A DNA stretch of 64,000 bases from positions 186,001-250,000 of the forward strand of contig NZ_BMZH01000001.1 of assembly GCF_014652695.1 (NCBI RefSeq). The letters run 5' to 3'. Source of the DNA: Algimonas arctica. Lineage in GTDB: Bacteria; Pseudomonadota; Alphaproteobacteria; Caulobacterales; Maricaulaceae. Shown in pieces: positions 17,034 through 25,780 of the stretch (positions are counted from its first letter, which is position 1; each line of letters begins with the position of its first letter). A program made the translations under genes and the position numbers. A model generated the notes under the pieces. That model worked only from the letters and a program-made list of their open reading frames with translations, made no database searches and was not told the origin of the DNA.

Positions 17034-18199
17034 GCCCGGACAACCAAAATTTGACTGAGGTCGAGGACAGGATTACGGCCAGTCTTCCAGCTGATGGCAC
17101 ATCGTTCGCGCTGGCATTTTCGGGCGGCGGCGACAGTCTGGCCCTTTTACAACAGCTCCGCAATCATGCCGGCTTGAAAGCCGTACTGCACGTCGATCAT
17201 GGGTTGCGCGACGGTTCTGACGCCGAAGCACAGTATGCGGCTGCGCTCGCTAAATCGCTTGGGTATGATCTTGTCGTGCTGACATGGGAGCCCAATGGGC
17301 CGACCTCGGGATTGCAGGAAAAAGCACGACAGGCACGCTACGGTCTCATGGGAGATTATTGCCGTGCCCATGACATTCCGGCGCTGTTGACGGCGCATCA
17401 TGCCGATGACCAAGCGGAAACGGTGCTGATGCGGGTGAAACGCGGGTCGGGTTGGCGCGGCGCGGCCGGTATTTGGCCAACACGCTATGCGCCTGTCTGG
17501 CCGGAACTTGCTGGTGTCACGCTTTATCGTCCGGCCTTGGACCTCTCTCGCGACGACTTACGCGCTCCACTTTCCGACTTAGACCCGATCAATGATCCTT
17601 CCAATCGTGACCGAACTTTTGCCCGCGTCAGGGCGCGGCAAGAGTTGGCCGATCATCCGACCTTAGCCCAAGATATGCTTGAGCTATCAGACGCGATGCG
17701 GCGCGGGGTTCGGGAAGGTATCGCGCGCATTCAAATGGAATTAAAAGGCTATCATCTCACGCATGAAGGCCAATTCAGCGTGCCGAAATTGATTAGCGCG
17801 CCGGCCTTGGCTCTCATCGCGCCCATTATTGGAGGTCAAAGCGGTCCCACGCAGCGGTTACGGATTGCGGAGAAGTTAGAGCCGCTCGCCTCCGGTGACA
17901 CAGTGCCTATTGGCGCGGGGTGCATTGGACAGTGGGACGGCGAAATCTTGACCTTGTCGCGTGACCCTGTTGCGATAAGTGGGCGTCGGGACAGACGCGT
18001 AATGCCGACAGCCGTGCCCATACAAATTACTCCGCAGCTCACCGTCTGGGACGGACGGTTCATGGTCAGCGGTTCGGCAGGACAATTGCATCCTGAACGG
18101 CGCGGGCAACATGTCGGCTTTCGGGTTCTTTACGGACGCGGTGTTCGGGTCCGGAATCTTGTTCAGGACCGATTGGACGCCGCCCTGACAGGAATGTAA
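17027..18199 (+). CDS. tilS: tRNA(Ile)-lysidine synthetase TilS
   Basis: A 390-residue PP-loop ATPase with the motif SGGGDS at residues 32-37 and a conserved HHADDQAET segment. It makes lysidine at C34 of tRNA-Ile(CAU), so that the tRNA reads AUA as Ile; the gene is normally essential. The start is GTG at 17027 inside the end of cpoB (or the next codon, TTG). Placement between cpoB and ftsH is common in alphaproteobacteria. The C-terminal substrate-binding part is present but weakly conserved. Confidence 0.92.
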   Translation: MLSPDNQNLTEVEDRITASLPADGTSFALAFSGGGDSLALLQQLRNHAGLKAVLHVDHGLRDGSDAEAQYAAALAKSLGYDLVVLTWEPNGPTSGLQEKARQARYGLMGDYCRAHDIPALLTAHHADDQAETVLMRVKRGSGWRGAAGIWPTRYAPVWPELAGVTLYRPALDLSRDDLRAPLSDLDPINDPSNRDRTFARVRARQELADHPTLAQDMLELSDAMRRGVREGIARIQMELKGYHLTHEGQFSVPKLISAPALALIAPIIGGQSGPTQRLRIAEKLEPLASGDTVPIGAGCIGQWDGEILTLSRDPVAISGRRDRRVMPTAVPIQITPQLTVWDGRFMVSGSAGQLHPERRGQHVGFRVLYGRGVRVRNLVQDRLDAALTGM

Positions 18200-18247
18200 G
18201 CGTATTTACCGCGCTGAAACGTAAAAACATCACGGGCGTGTCACACC

Positions 18248-18285
18248 GTCCGCTTTTATTGTGTGGCGGACACCCTATGTAGGGT
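18248..18285 (+). promoter_or_regulatory. Inverted repeats in the ftsH promoter region
   Basis: The 113-base tilS-ftsH gap has two symmetric elements: GTCCGC (18248-18253) with GCGGAC (18266-18271), and ACCCT (18272-18276) with AGGGT (18281-18285). CCCTATGT within them resembles a heat-shock-sigma -10 element, but no CTTG-type -35 is seen at the right spacing. A regulatory role is a guess. Confidence 0.3.
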
Positions 18286-18312
18286 ATGACCCGTCTCTAA
18301 CTTGGAAGTTTC

Positions 18313-20256
18313 ATGGCCGAGAAGAAAACACCGACCCCGAATAATCAGCGACAATTCGCTGTTTGGGGCATCATTATTATGCTGCTTTTGATCGTATTCG
18401 CGGTCTCGCAGAGCAATACAGGCGCAACCGCCGCAGGCGAAGAATTCACCTTCTCCGATTTTCAAACACGCGTTGAAAACGGCCAAATTCGATCCGCGAA
18501 GATCGACATTCCCGGCGGGGAAGTCACGGGGGATTTGGCCAATGGTGATCCCTACACCGTGAATGTTCCGCCCGTTTCATCGGATCCCGCTGGCGATGTT
18601 CTGAAAAATTCGGGCATTCCGTATCAATATGCAGACAAGAAAGAGCAATCTCTGCTTGGCAATCTGCTGATTTCTATTCTTCCGCTGCTGATCATCATCG
18701 GTCTGTTTTTCCTTGTCTTCCGCAATATGCAGGGCGGCGGGCGTGGCGGCGCAATGAGCTTTGGTAAATCCAAAGCTAAACTGCTGACAGAAAACACCAA
18801 GCGCGTAACATTCGAAGATGTTGCGGGCGTCGAAAGCGCGAAAGAAGACCTTAAAGAAGTCGTCGAATTCTTACAGGACCCGAGCAAATTCACCCGTTTG
18901 GGTGCGAAAATTCCAACTGGCGCCTTGCTCGTCGGCCCTCCCGGAACAGGTAAAACCTTGCTGGCTCGCGCTGTTGCGGGTGAGGCAGGGGTCCCGTTCT
19001 TTACGATTTCCGGCTCTGACTTTGTTGAAATGTTCGTCGGTGTCGGTGCATCTCGGGTTCGCGAAATGTTCGCGGAAGCTCGCAAACATGCGCCGTGTAT
19101 TATCTTCATCGACGAAATTGACGCTGTCGGTCGCCACCGCGGTGTCGGCACGTCCGGCGGGCATGAGGAACGCGAACAAACGCTCAACCAATTGCTGGTC
19201 GAAATGGACGGATTTGAAGGACAAGAAGGCGTGATTATCATCGCGGCGACGAACCGTCCTGATGTTCTCGATAAAGCACTGCTTCGCCCGGGTCGTTTCG
19301 ACCGTCAGATCGAAGTGCCTTATCCCGATATTCAAGGTCGCGAAAAAATTCTCGAAGTCCACATGCGCGGCAAGCCGATTTCGGCTGAAGTTGACGTGAA
19401 ATATGTGGCGCGTGGCACGCCGGGCTTCTCCGGTGCAGACTTGGCTAACCTTGTGAACGAAGCGGCTCTCCTCGCGGCGCGGCGCAATAAGTTGAAAATC
19501 ACGATGCGCGAGTTTGAAGATGCGCGCGATAAGGTCATGATGGGCGCGGAACGCCGTAGCTTATCCATGTCTGATGAAGAACGCGAAAATACTGCCTATC
19601 ACGAAGCCGGACACGCGATTGTTGGTTTGAATATGGAAGGCAGCCTGCCAATCCATAAAGCGACAATTATTCCGCGCGGTCGTGCGCTGGGTATGGTGCA
19701 ATATATGCCCGAACGGGATCAAATCAGCCAATCCAGGCAAGAAATGATCGCGCGTATGGCGATGGCGATGGGCGGCCGTGCCGCCGAAGAACTCCATTTT
19801 GGCTATGATAAAGTCACGTCCGGCGCGAGTTCGGATATTGAACAAGTCACGCGGATTGCCACGGCGATGGTCACCGAATGGGGTCTTTCGGACAAGGTTG
19901 GGCCGATTGCCTATAAGGACACTGATCAGCAGAGTTTCCAGTCCGGCATTGGCCGAGGCTCATCTATCTCGCCGGAAACGGCCAAGGTAATCGAAGGCGA
20001 AATTAAGCGTTTCATTACGGAGGCGCATGAAAAAGCCCGCCAAATCTTGACGGAAAAGAAAGAGGACTGGGTCGCACTGGCCGAAGCCTTGTTGGAATAT
20101 GAAACTTTGTCTGGTGATGAAATTACGGCATTGTTGAAAGACGGCACGACACCAAAACGGCCCGATGGGGATGCGAGCAAACGCCCCGCTGTCAGCGCCG
20201 TGCCGACCACTAAAAAACCGAAGCCCCGCCCGATCGGCGGCGCGACGGAAGCGTAA
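18313..20256 (+). CDS. ftsH: ATP-dependent zinc metalloprotease FtsH
   Basis: A 647-residue membrane AAA+ protease. Two membrane helices (about residues 14-33 and 113-135) flank a periplasmic domain. The ATPase has Walker A GPPGTGKT at 208-215, Walker B IIFIDEID and the RPGRFDRQ second region of homology. The peptidase zinc site is HEAGH at residues 430-434. It degrades membrane proteins and short-lived regulators; in other proteobacteria it controls LpxC and sigma-32, and an lpxC gene is in this window. The basic, Pro-rich tail is disordered. It ends at a clear terminator. Confidence 0.97.
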   Translation: MAEKKTPTPNNQRQFAVWGIIIMLLLIVFAVSQSNTGATAAGEEFTFSDFQTRVENGQIRSAKIDIPGGEVTGDLANGDPYTVNVPPVSSDPAGDVLKNSGIPYQYADKKEQSLLGNLLISILPLLIIIGLFFLVFRNMQGGGRGGAMSFGKSKAKLLTENTKRVTFEDVAGVESAKEDLKEVVEFLQDPSKFTRLGAKIPTGALLVGPPGTGKTLLARAVAGEAGVPFFTISGSDFVEMFVGVGASRVREMFAEARKHAPCIIFIDEIDAVGRHRGVGTSGGHEEREQTLNQLLVEMDGFEGQEGVIIIAATNRPDVLDKALLRPGRFDRQIEVPYPDIQGREKILEVHMRGKPISAEVDVKYVARGTPGFSGADLANLVNEAALLAARRNKLKITMREFEDARDKVMMGAERRSLSMSDEERENTAYHEAGHAIVGLNMEGSLPIHKATIIPRGRALGMVQYMPERDQISQSRQEMIARMAMAMGGRAAEELHFGYDKVTSGASSDIEQVTRIATAMVTEWGLSDKVGPIAYKDTDQQSFQSGIGRGSSISPETAKVIEGEIKRFITEAHEKARQILTEKKEDWVALAEALLEYETLSGDEITALLKDGTTPKRPDGDASKRPAVSAVPTTKKPKPRPIGGATEA

Positions 20257-20258
20257 TC

Positions 20259-20286
20259 AAAAGGCCGGGGAGACCCGGCCTTTTTC
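20259..20286 (+). terminator. Intrinsic terminator after ftsH
   Basis: GGCCGGG at 20263-20269 pairs with CCCGGCC at 20274-20280 around a GAGA loop, with an A-run before and TTTTTC after. A strong terminator that separates ftsH from folP. Confidence 0.88.
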
Positions 20287-20334
20287 TTTGCGCCCAACCT
20301 TTTTCATTCAGCAAAACTGCGGTAGGCCGCCCCC

Positions 20335-21147
20335 ATGTTTCGACGACCCAAAATTATGGGCATCTTGAATGTCACACCGGATAGCTTTTCCGATGGGGGA
20401 CAGTTTAGCGATCTTGACGCAGCTGTGCGACACGCCCGTCAGCTGATCGATCAGGGCGCCGATATTATTGATATTGGCGGCGAGAGCACGCGACCCGGCG
20501 CACGTCTTGTGCCGTGGACGGAAGAACGTGACCGCGTGATTCCAGTGATCAGGGCGATCCGCACCGCCACGCAGGACGATGACCCCGGTCCTTTGATCAG
20601 TATCGACACGCGCAAACCCGAAGTGGCCGAAGCGGCGATATTGACGGGCGCAGACATCTGGAACGATGTCTCGGCCCTGACCTATTCAAACGACAGCGTC
20701 GCGCTCGCAGCGAACCTCGACTGTCCGATTATCCTGATGCACGCGCAAGGGACGCCGGACACGATGCAGGACAGGCCGAGCTATGACGATCCGGTGGACG
20801 AGGTGCTGGCTTATCTAAGTGACCGCATCGCGATCTGCGTTGCCGCAGGGATAGACCGTGACCAGATCACGATTGATCCGGGTATTGGCTTTGGAAAACG
20901 GTTGGAAGATAATCTCGCCATCCTACGTCACACCGCAAAATTCGCCGCGCTCGCGCCGACCCTGATCGGTACGTCGCGCAAAAGCTTCATTCAGAAAATA
21001 GACGGTAGCCCGGTTGAGCAACGCTTAGGCGGGTCGCTCGCGAGTATGCTCTATGCAGCGAACGAGGGCGCGGCAGTGTTGCGGGTGCATGATGTGGCGG
21101 AGACGATGCAGGCGCTAAGGGTTTGGGAGGGGATTGAGAATGAGTAA
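20335..21147 (+). CDS. folP: Dihydropteroate synthase FolP
   Basis: A 270-residue TIM-barrel enzyme of folate synthesis. It condenses dihydropterin pyrophosphate with p-aminobenzoate and is the sulfonamide target. Signature 1 is GILNVTPDSFSDGG near the N-terminus; signature 2 is GADIIDIGGESTRPGA. IDPGIGFGKR and GTSRKSFI are the later substrate loops. The frame ends in ENE and overlaps the start of the next gene by 8 bases. Confidence 0.96.
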   Translation: MFRRPKIMGILNVTPDSFSDGGQFSDLDAAVRHARQLIDQGADIIDIGGESTRPGARLVPWTEERDRVIPVIRAIRTATQDDDPGPLISIDTRKPEVAEAAILTGADIWNDVSALTYSNDSVALAANLDCPIILMHAQGTPDTMQDRPSYDDPVDEVLAYLSDRIAICVAAGIDRDQITIDPGIGFGKRLEDNLAILRHTAKFAALAPTLIGTSRKSFIQKIDGSPVEQRLGGSLASMLYAANEGAAVLRVHDVAETMQALRVWEGIENE

Positions 21148-21613
21148 GCTCGCTGAATTTTCAGAGTATAATTTCAGAGAATCCGCATCTCGTTATGTTG
21201 AGACGTTAAGGTCTTTCGCACGATATATACTTCTTGGTGGTGGTGCTTCCTTAGCTTTTATTGCAAATCGGATTTTTCAAGAGGGTAGTAATTTAGGTAA
21301 TAATTGGGCGGTCAAAGCCACTATAGTATTCTTCGCTGCAGCTATAATTACTTCTGGAATTACGTTGGTTCTACAAATTTTATTTTCTAAGTTTGAAGCC
21401 GACAATGCAGCCAATACTTACGGTTTTTTGGTTGGATATCGGTATACAGATGATCAAGAAATTGGTGCTGAAATGACCACTCAACTAAAAGCGTTTCAAG
21501 GGAAATCTGAGTTGTTCCCAAGAATATTGTTTGGATCTAGTTGCTTTTCAGGGATATTGTTTTCAGCTGGAATTATAACGAGTGTCATTTTTCTATTTGG
21601 AATTTTGCAATGA
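21140..21613 (+). CDS. AT-rich three-helix membrane protein of unknown function
   Basis: A 157-residue protein not recognised as any known family. Three hydrophobic helices are seen: YILLGGGASLAFIANRI, the ATIVFFAAAIITSG segment, and a C-terminal GILFSAGIITSVIFLFGI helix. The soluble loop between helices 2 and 3 (about 50 residues) contains YRYTDDQEIG. Base composition is about 37 percent GC, against 55-60 percent in folP and thiD, with many AT-ending codons, which suggests recent transfer. Yet the gene fits perfectly: its ATG overlaps folP (GGAGGGG ribosome site inside folP) and its stop overlaps the thiD ATG. An in-frame TTG two codons earlier is less likely as start. Function unknown; a membrane sensor, toxin or effector is possible but unproven. 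Confidence 0.75.
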   Translation: MSKLAEFSEYNFRESASRYVETLRSFARYILLGGGASLAFIANRIFQEGSNLGNNWAVKATIVFFAAAIITSGITLVLQILFSKFEADNAANTYGFLVGYRYTDDQEIGAEMTTQLKAFQGKSELFPRILFGSSCFSGILFSAGIITSVIFLFGILQ

Positions 21614-22473
21614 AAAGCCGCGTCCTCATCATCGCCGGTTCTGACTCCTCTGGCGGGGCGGGTATTCAGGCGGATATCAAAGCTTGCGCGGCGTTTGGCG
21701 CTTATTCGATGACCGCGATCACGGCGATCACGGCGCAGAACACGGTTGGTGTTCACCGGGTGGAATTGGTTTCGCCCGACATGGTCACCGCGCAAATTAA
21801 CGCCTGCGTCGAGGATATCGGCGTCGACGTGATCAAGATCGGTATGTTGGGCTCATCCGCGATTATTCGCGCCGTCCATGCCGCGATTGAACCGCTGGAC
21901 GCGCTGGTCGTCTTGGACCCTGTCATGGTGGCAACGAGCGGCGATCGCTTGCTCGACGAAGACGCGGTCGCCTTGATGAAAGAGTTAATGGTGCCAATTT
22001 CCGATCTGGTCACGCCTAATGTTCCCGAAGCCGAAATCCTGACGGGATTGAGCATCACGGATACGGACGAAATGTCGCGGGCGGGTGAAGCCCTGCTTGA
22101 AATGGGGAGCTATGCCGCGTTGATGAAGGGCGGGCATTTGGACCTGAAATCCATCGTCGATATCTTGATTTCAGATGACGGCGCGTCGGTGATGACCGGG
22201 CCGCGTCTTTACTCTCGGCACACGCATGGGACCGGATGTACTTTGGCCAGTGCCGCTGCCGCCGCACTCGCGCTCGGCGCAACCATGGAAGAGGCCGTCT
22301 CGTCTGCGCGGGATTATGTCTTTGAAGCGATCCGCACCGCGCCGAAATTAGGGCAGGGCCACGGCCCGCTTAATCACGGTCTGGCCTTACCGCCGGAATC
22401 GGAGGGCGGGGACGACCTCGATCCGGGCGTATCGAACCCATTCGCCGCTCTGAAGGGCTTGAAATCCGACTGA
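21610..22473 (+). CDS. thiD: Hydroxymethylpyrimidine / phosphomethylpyrimidine kinase ThiD
   Basis: A 287-residue ribokinase-fold kinase of thiamine synthesis. N-terminal AGSDSSGGAGIQAD and C-terminal HTHGTGCTLASA (anion hole and catalytic Asp region) are diagnostic. It phosphorylates HMP and then HMP-P. The start at 21610 overlaps the preceding membrane-protein stop by ATGA. Upstream in-frame codons lie inside that gene and are unlikely to be used. The last 104 bases overlap the convergent EamA transporter gene. Confidence 0.95.
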   Translation: MKSRVLIIAGSDSSGGAGIQADIKACAAFGAYSMTAITAITAQNTVGVHRVELVSPDMVTAQINACVEDIGVDVIKIGMLGSSAIIRAVHAAIEPLDALVVLDPVMVATSGDRLLDEDAVALMKELMVPISDLVTPNVPEAEILTGLSITDTDEMSRAGEALLEMGSYAALMKGGHLDLKSIVDILISDDGASVMTGPRLYSRHTHGTGCTLASAAAAALALGATMEEAVSSARDYVFEAIRTAPKLGQGHGPLNHGLALPPESEGGDDLDPGVSNPFAALKGLKSD

Positions 22474-23308
22474 CCATGACGCCGATAATAATCACGATGA
22501 ACGCGACGATCAGCTTCCATGTGAACGGCTCAGACAGGAACCAAACGCCGATGATAACGCTGAGCACAGGCGGAAAGTAATTCAATCGCGCCATCGAGCT
22601 GGGTCCAACGCGGTCGATGAAGAAAAGATAGAGGATTGTGCCGACACTCGTTGACCCAATACCGAGTAATAAGATCATCGTCAGCGCGGGCGCATTGGGC
22701 ACATGGCCTCCCGGATCTAGGATCAATGCGGCTGTTAGACCTGCGATACTGGCGGCGATCATCATGATGGCGGAGCCAACAGGTGCAGGCGTTTTGGGCG
22801 CGCGTTTGGCCGCCACAGTTGTGCCCGCATAGCAAAAGGCGCCGCACAGGATAATCAATTGCGATTTCCAATTGCCCGTGAGCCCGAGCCCAAATTGATC
22901 GGGCATAAACAAGACGGCGACGCCTAAAAATCCGATGAAGAACCCAAAAACCTTAAACAGGGTCAGCTTTTCGTCTGTAAAGAAATGCGCCAAAACGATA
23001 GTGATCAGCGGCATCGCCCCGACAATCACGGCGGTGAGACCGCTATCAACACTTAATTGTCCCTTGGCCATCAGCAAAAAAGGGATAACTGCCCCTGTCA
23101 TTCCCAAGACGGAATACCAGATCCAACGGGGATCGCGAAAAGTCGGAAATCGATGCCCTGTTATAAGCGCGTAGAGCGTAAGCACCGTTGCGCCGACCAA
23201 AAGTCGCCACGCCGTCAACCAGAATGGGCTAATGTGATCGACCGCGACGCCAACAAAGTTAAACGCACTACCCCATATTAGGATCAAAGCGGCGCAGAGA
23301 GCGATCAT
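22370..23308 (-). CDS. EamA/DMT-family transporter
   Basis: A 312-residue inner-membrane protein with about ten helices in two EamA repeats. The first begins at LILIWGSAFNFVGV and the second at LIILCGAFCYAGTT, each ending in the conserved Gly/Pro-rich helix (GLTAVIVGAMPLITIV; VGTILYLFFID). It likely exports small metabolites. The start is uncertain: ATG at 23308 lies right at the first helix, and an in-frame GTG at 23338 would add ten residues. No clear ribosome site decides this. The Arg/Pro-rich C-terminal tail is encoded opposite the 3' end of thiD, a 104-base convergent overlap. Confidence 0.85.
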   Translation of the reverse strand: MIALCAALILIWGSAFNFVGVAVDHISPFWLTAWRLLVGATVLTLYALITGHRFPTFRDPRWIWYSVLGMTGAVIPFLLMAKGQLSVDSGLTAVIVGAMPLITIVLAHFFTDEKLTLFKVFGFFIGFLGVAVLFMPDQFGLGLTGNWKSQLIILCGAFCYAGTTVAAKRAPKTPAPVGSAIMMIAASIAGLTAALILDPGGHVPNAPALTMILLLGIGSTSVGTILYLFFIDRVGPSSMARLNYFPPVLSVIIGVWFLSEPFTWKLIVAFIVIIIGVMVSRISSPSERRMGSIRPDRGRPRPPIPAVRPDRD

Positions 23309-23447
23309 GGCCGGACGAGATAAGGGCGATTTTTCCACGTTATGCCGTTGGCAGCGCGTCGCGACCGGGTCAACGGTTGGTCCTGTTTTACTGCTAAGCA
23401 TCAGCGGAATGATTGCCCGCACTCGTTTTGAGCGGGTAAAGTGGGGT

Positions 23448-24935
23448 ATGTTAAAAATAATTTCGTCAAGTTTCATTGTCTCTCTGGCCCTGGCGACCGC
23501 GGTCGCAGCGTCACCGCCCGGACCCATCCGCCCGCTCGCCCCAAAAGCGATGCTCTCCTATACCAATGGGTCTGATGTCGTGTCCGGACCTGCAATTGTG
23601 CAAGCCGATATGATCGCCGCTTTGAAGAGCGTTGAGGCGCATGGATTAAATCCAGCGGATTATCATCTGGATGCGCTTACCAATTATGGGACTGACGGAG
23701 ACATGGCGATCTACGCCGTTGATGCGTGGATGAGCGCGGCGTCGCATATTGCCTTTGGCAAACTCTCTCCGAAATCAGTGGAGCCAGACTGGACGGCCAA
23801 AGGCCGCGAAGCGAACCTGAGCGCGCATTTGCGCGAGGCTTTGGCAAACGGCACATTGGTGAGCAGTCTTGATCGCTTGGCGCCGCAACATATGGCCTAT
23901 CAATCGCTGACGACCGAATTGGCGGGGCGTTTAGCGGGCACTGTGGATGATCTCCCGGTGGTGCCGTCTGGTGTCACATTAAAGTCCGGCATGACGGGGC
24001 CGCGCGTCACGTTATTGCAGACACGATTGGACCTAGAGGCCACCGGAACATTTGATGAGGAGACTGTAGCGGCGGTGAAAACATTCCAAACCGCCAATGA
24101 TTTGGATGATGATGGTGCCGTTGGCCCCGCGACTTTGCGTGTTCTCAACCGTAACCGAACGCATGAATTGGATCAGTTGCGCGTGAACTTAGAGCGCTGG
24201 CGCTGGTTGCCGGACGATCTTGGCCAAAAGCATGTGCGGGTCAATATCGCCGACTTCTCCGTGCAAGCGTGGCAGAATGGCCAAATAGACCGTGTTCATG
24301 GTGCCATCGTGGGGAAAACCTATCGCAAAACGCCGATCTTCTCTGACGTCATTGAATATGTCGTCATAAATCCGTGGTGGGAAACACCCTATAGTTTGGC
24401 GAGTAGGGATAAGTTGCCCTTATTCAAACGCGATCCGTCCGCCGTGCAGCGGCTGGGATTTCAGGTGTTGGATCAAGCCGGCACGCCTGTCGATGCAACA
24501 ACGATTGACTGGACCTCTATTCCAGCTGGGACCATGCCTTATCGACTGCGGCAATCCCCGGGGCCAGTGAATGCCTTAGGGCAAGTCAAAATCATGTTTC
24601 CCAATGTCCACAATGTTTATTTACACGATACACCGGATCGCGGTTTGTTCGCACAGCGCCAGCGGGCCTTCTCGTCAGGCTGTATCCGAACTCAAAACCC
24701 TCTCGAACTGACCGCGTGGCTACTGTCTGATAAGGACGGCTGGGATCGGGCACGAATTGATCAGGCCGTCGAATCCAAGCGGGAAACCCGTGTTGATCTG
24801 GTGACGAAAACTCCCGTCCATGTCCTCTATATGACGGCGGTTAGTGATGCGGCGGGCGTCCGGTTCCTTGATGATATCTATGAGCGCGACACGGCTATAC
24901 TGACGGGATTGAACCGGAAGGCTAACTCACGATGA
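23448..24935 (+). CDS. L,D-transpeptidase (YkuD/YcbB type) with peptidoglycan-binding domain
   Basis: A 495-residue periplasmic enzyme. It has a signal peptide (FIVSLALATAVAAS), a PG_binding_1 domain (about residues 178-238), then a YkuD catalytic domain with a conserved His (VYLHDTPDRGLF) and nucleophile Cys412 in SSGCIR. The domain order, with a long N-terminal scaffold, is that of the LdtD/YcbB group. It forms 3-3 cross-links between meso-diaminopimelate residues or attaches proteins to the wall. The start at 23448 gives a proper signal peptide; the frame is open upstream but leads into the EamA promoter region. The stop overlaps the cinA ATG. Confidence 0.92.
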   Translation: MLKIISSSFIVSLALATAVAASPPGPIRPLAPKAMLSYTNGSDVVSGPAIVQADMIAALKSVEAHGLNPADYHLDALTNYGTDGDMAIYAVDAWMSAASHIAFGKLSPKSVEPDWTAKGREANLSAHLREALANGTLVSSLDRLAPQHMAYQSLTTELAGRLAGTVDDLPVVPSGVTLKSGMTGPRVTLLQTRLDLEATGTFDEETVAAVKTFQTANDLDDDGAVGPATLRVLNRNRTHELDQLRVNLERWRWLPDDLGQKHVRVNIADFSVQAWQNGQIDRVHGAIVGKTYRKTPIFSDVIEYVVINPWWETPYSLASRDKLPLFKRDPSAVQRLGFQVLDQAGTPVDATTIDWTSIPAGTMPYRLRQSPGPVNALGQVKIMFPNVHNVYLHDTPDRGLFAQRQRAFSSGCIRTQNPLELTAWLLSDKDGWDRARIDQAVESKRETRVDLVTKTPVHVLYMTAVSDAAGVRFLDDIYERDTAILTGLNRKANSR

Positions 24936-25663
24936 AATTGGTCAAAGCGGGTGTGTTGCTGATTGGGGATGAATTACTCTCTGGTCGAACGCAGGACACG
25001 AATCTTGCAACCATTGCGACTTTCTTGGGGGCGCTGGGCGTCTCTGTCGGGGAAGCCCGGGTATTGCCGGATGATGCAGACACTATCACACAGACCGTTC
25101 GCGCCTTTAGCGAACAATTTGACTATGTCTTTACAACGGGCGGTATTGGCCCAACCCATGACGACATCACGGCTGATTGTATCGCGAGCGCGTTTGGGCT
25201 TGGCATTTCAGAACGCGAAGACGCGCTCGAGAGTTTGCGTCAACGCTACACCGACGATGAATTGAATGCCGCTCGCCGACGTATGGCCCGCATTCCCGAC
25301 GGGGCGAGTTTGATTGCTAATCCTGTGAGCCAAGCCCCGGGGTTTCAAACGCAAAATGTGTTCACGCTGGCGGGTGTGCCACAGATCATGCGCGGCATGC
25401 TCGCTGATATTGGCCACCGGATCGAAGGCGGGGCAAAGACCTATCAGATATCAGTGACCTGTACCGGGATCGGAGAAGGCGACGCCGCCGCGCCCCTCGC
25501 GGCGCTGGAGGCGATTCATCCAAGCGTATCGATTGGCAGCTACCCATTTTTCAACGACGAATTGCGAGGCGTATCCTTTGTCGCCCGGGGTCAAGATGAA
25601 GTTCAGCTAAATCGTGTAAAAACGGCTCTGAACGCCCTTGTCGATAGCCTCACTCAGGGGTAG
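24932..25663 (+). CDS. CinA-type molybdopterin-binding domain protein
   Basis: A 243-residue protein equal to the N-terminal (MoaB/MogA-like, COG1058) domain of CinA. GDELLSGRTQDTN and TTGGIGPTHDDIT are the family motifs. The C-terminal nicotinamide-nucleotide deamidase domain of full-length CinA (about 400 residues) is absent. Stand-alone forms like this are common in alphaproteobacteria and their reaction is not settled; ADP-ribose pyrophosphatase activity is known for the domain in other CinA proteins. It is translationally coupled to the L,D-transpeptidase by ATGA. Confidence 0.85.
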   Translation: MKLVKAGVLLIGDELLSGRTQDTNLATIATFLGALGVSVGEARVLPDDADTITQTVRAFSEQFDYVFTTGGIGPTHDDITADCIASAFGLGISEREDALESLRQRYTDDELNAARRRMARIPDGASLIANPVSQAPGFQTQNVFTLAGVPQIMRGMLADIGHRIEGGAKTYQISVTCTGIGEGDAAAPLAALEAIHPSVSIGSYPFFNDELRGVSFVARGQDEVQLNRVKTALNALVDSLTQG

Positions 25664-25676
25664 GGAGACCTCGTCT

Positions 25677-25762
25677 GCGGGCGTGGCGAAATGGTAGACG
25701 CGACAGACTTAAAATCTGTTTTCCGCAAGGAAGTGCCGGTTCGATCCCGGCCGCCCGCACCA
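25677..25762 (+). tRNA. tRNA-Leu (anticodon UAA)
   Basis: An 86-nt class II tRNA. The acceptor stem GCGGGCG (25677-25683) pairs with CGCCCGC (25752-25758). The D arm has GGTAGACGC. The anticodon stem ACAGA/TCTGT (25703-25707, 25715-25719) encloses loop CTTAAAA with anticodon TAA at 25710-25712. A long variable arm and GGTTCGATCC T-loop follow. The CCA end is encoded at 25760-25762. It lies 13 bases after the cinA-type gene and 18 bases before the hydrolase ATG, so it may be processed from a longer mRNA. Confidence 0.97.
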
Positions 25763-25780
25763 GATTTCGGAGATATCGCC

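Noticed and set aside
25691-25780. Upstream extension of the hydrolase gene to an ATG at 25691
   Set aside because: That ATG is inside tRNA-Leu, so translation from it would have to read through a tRNA; the ATG at 25781 has its own ribosome site.
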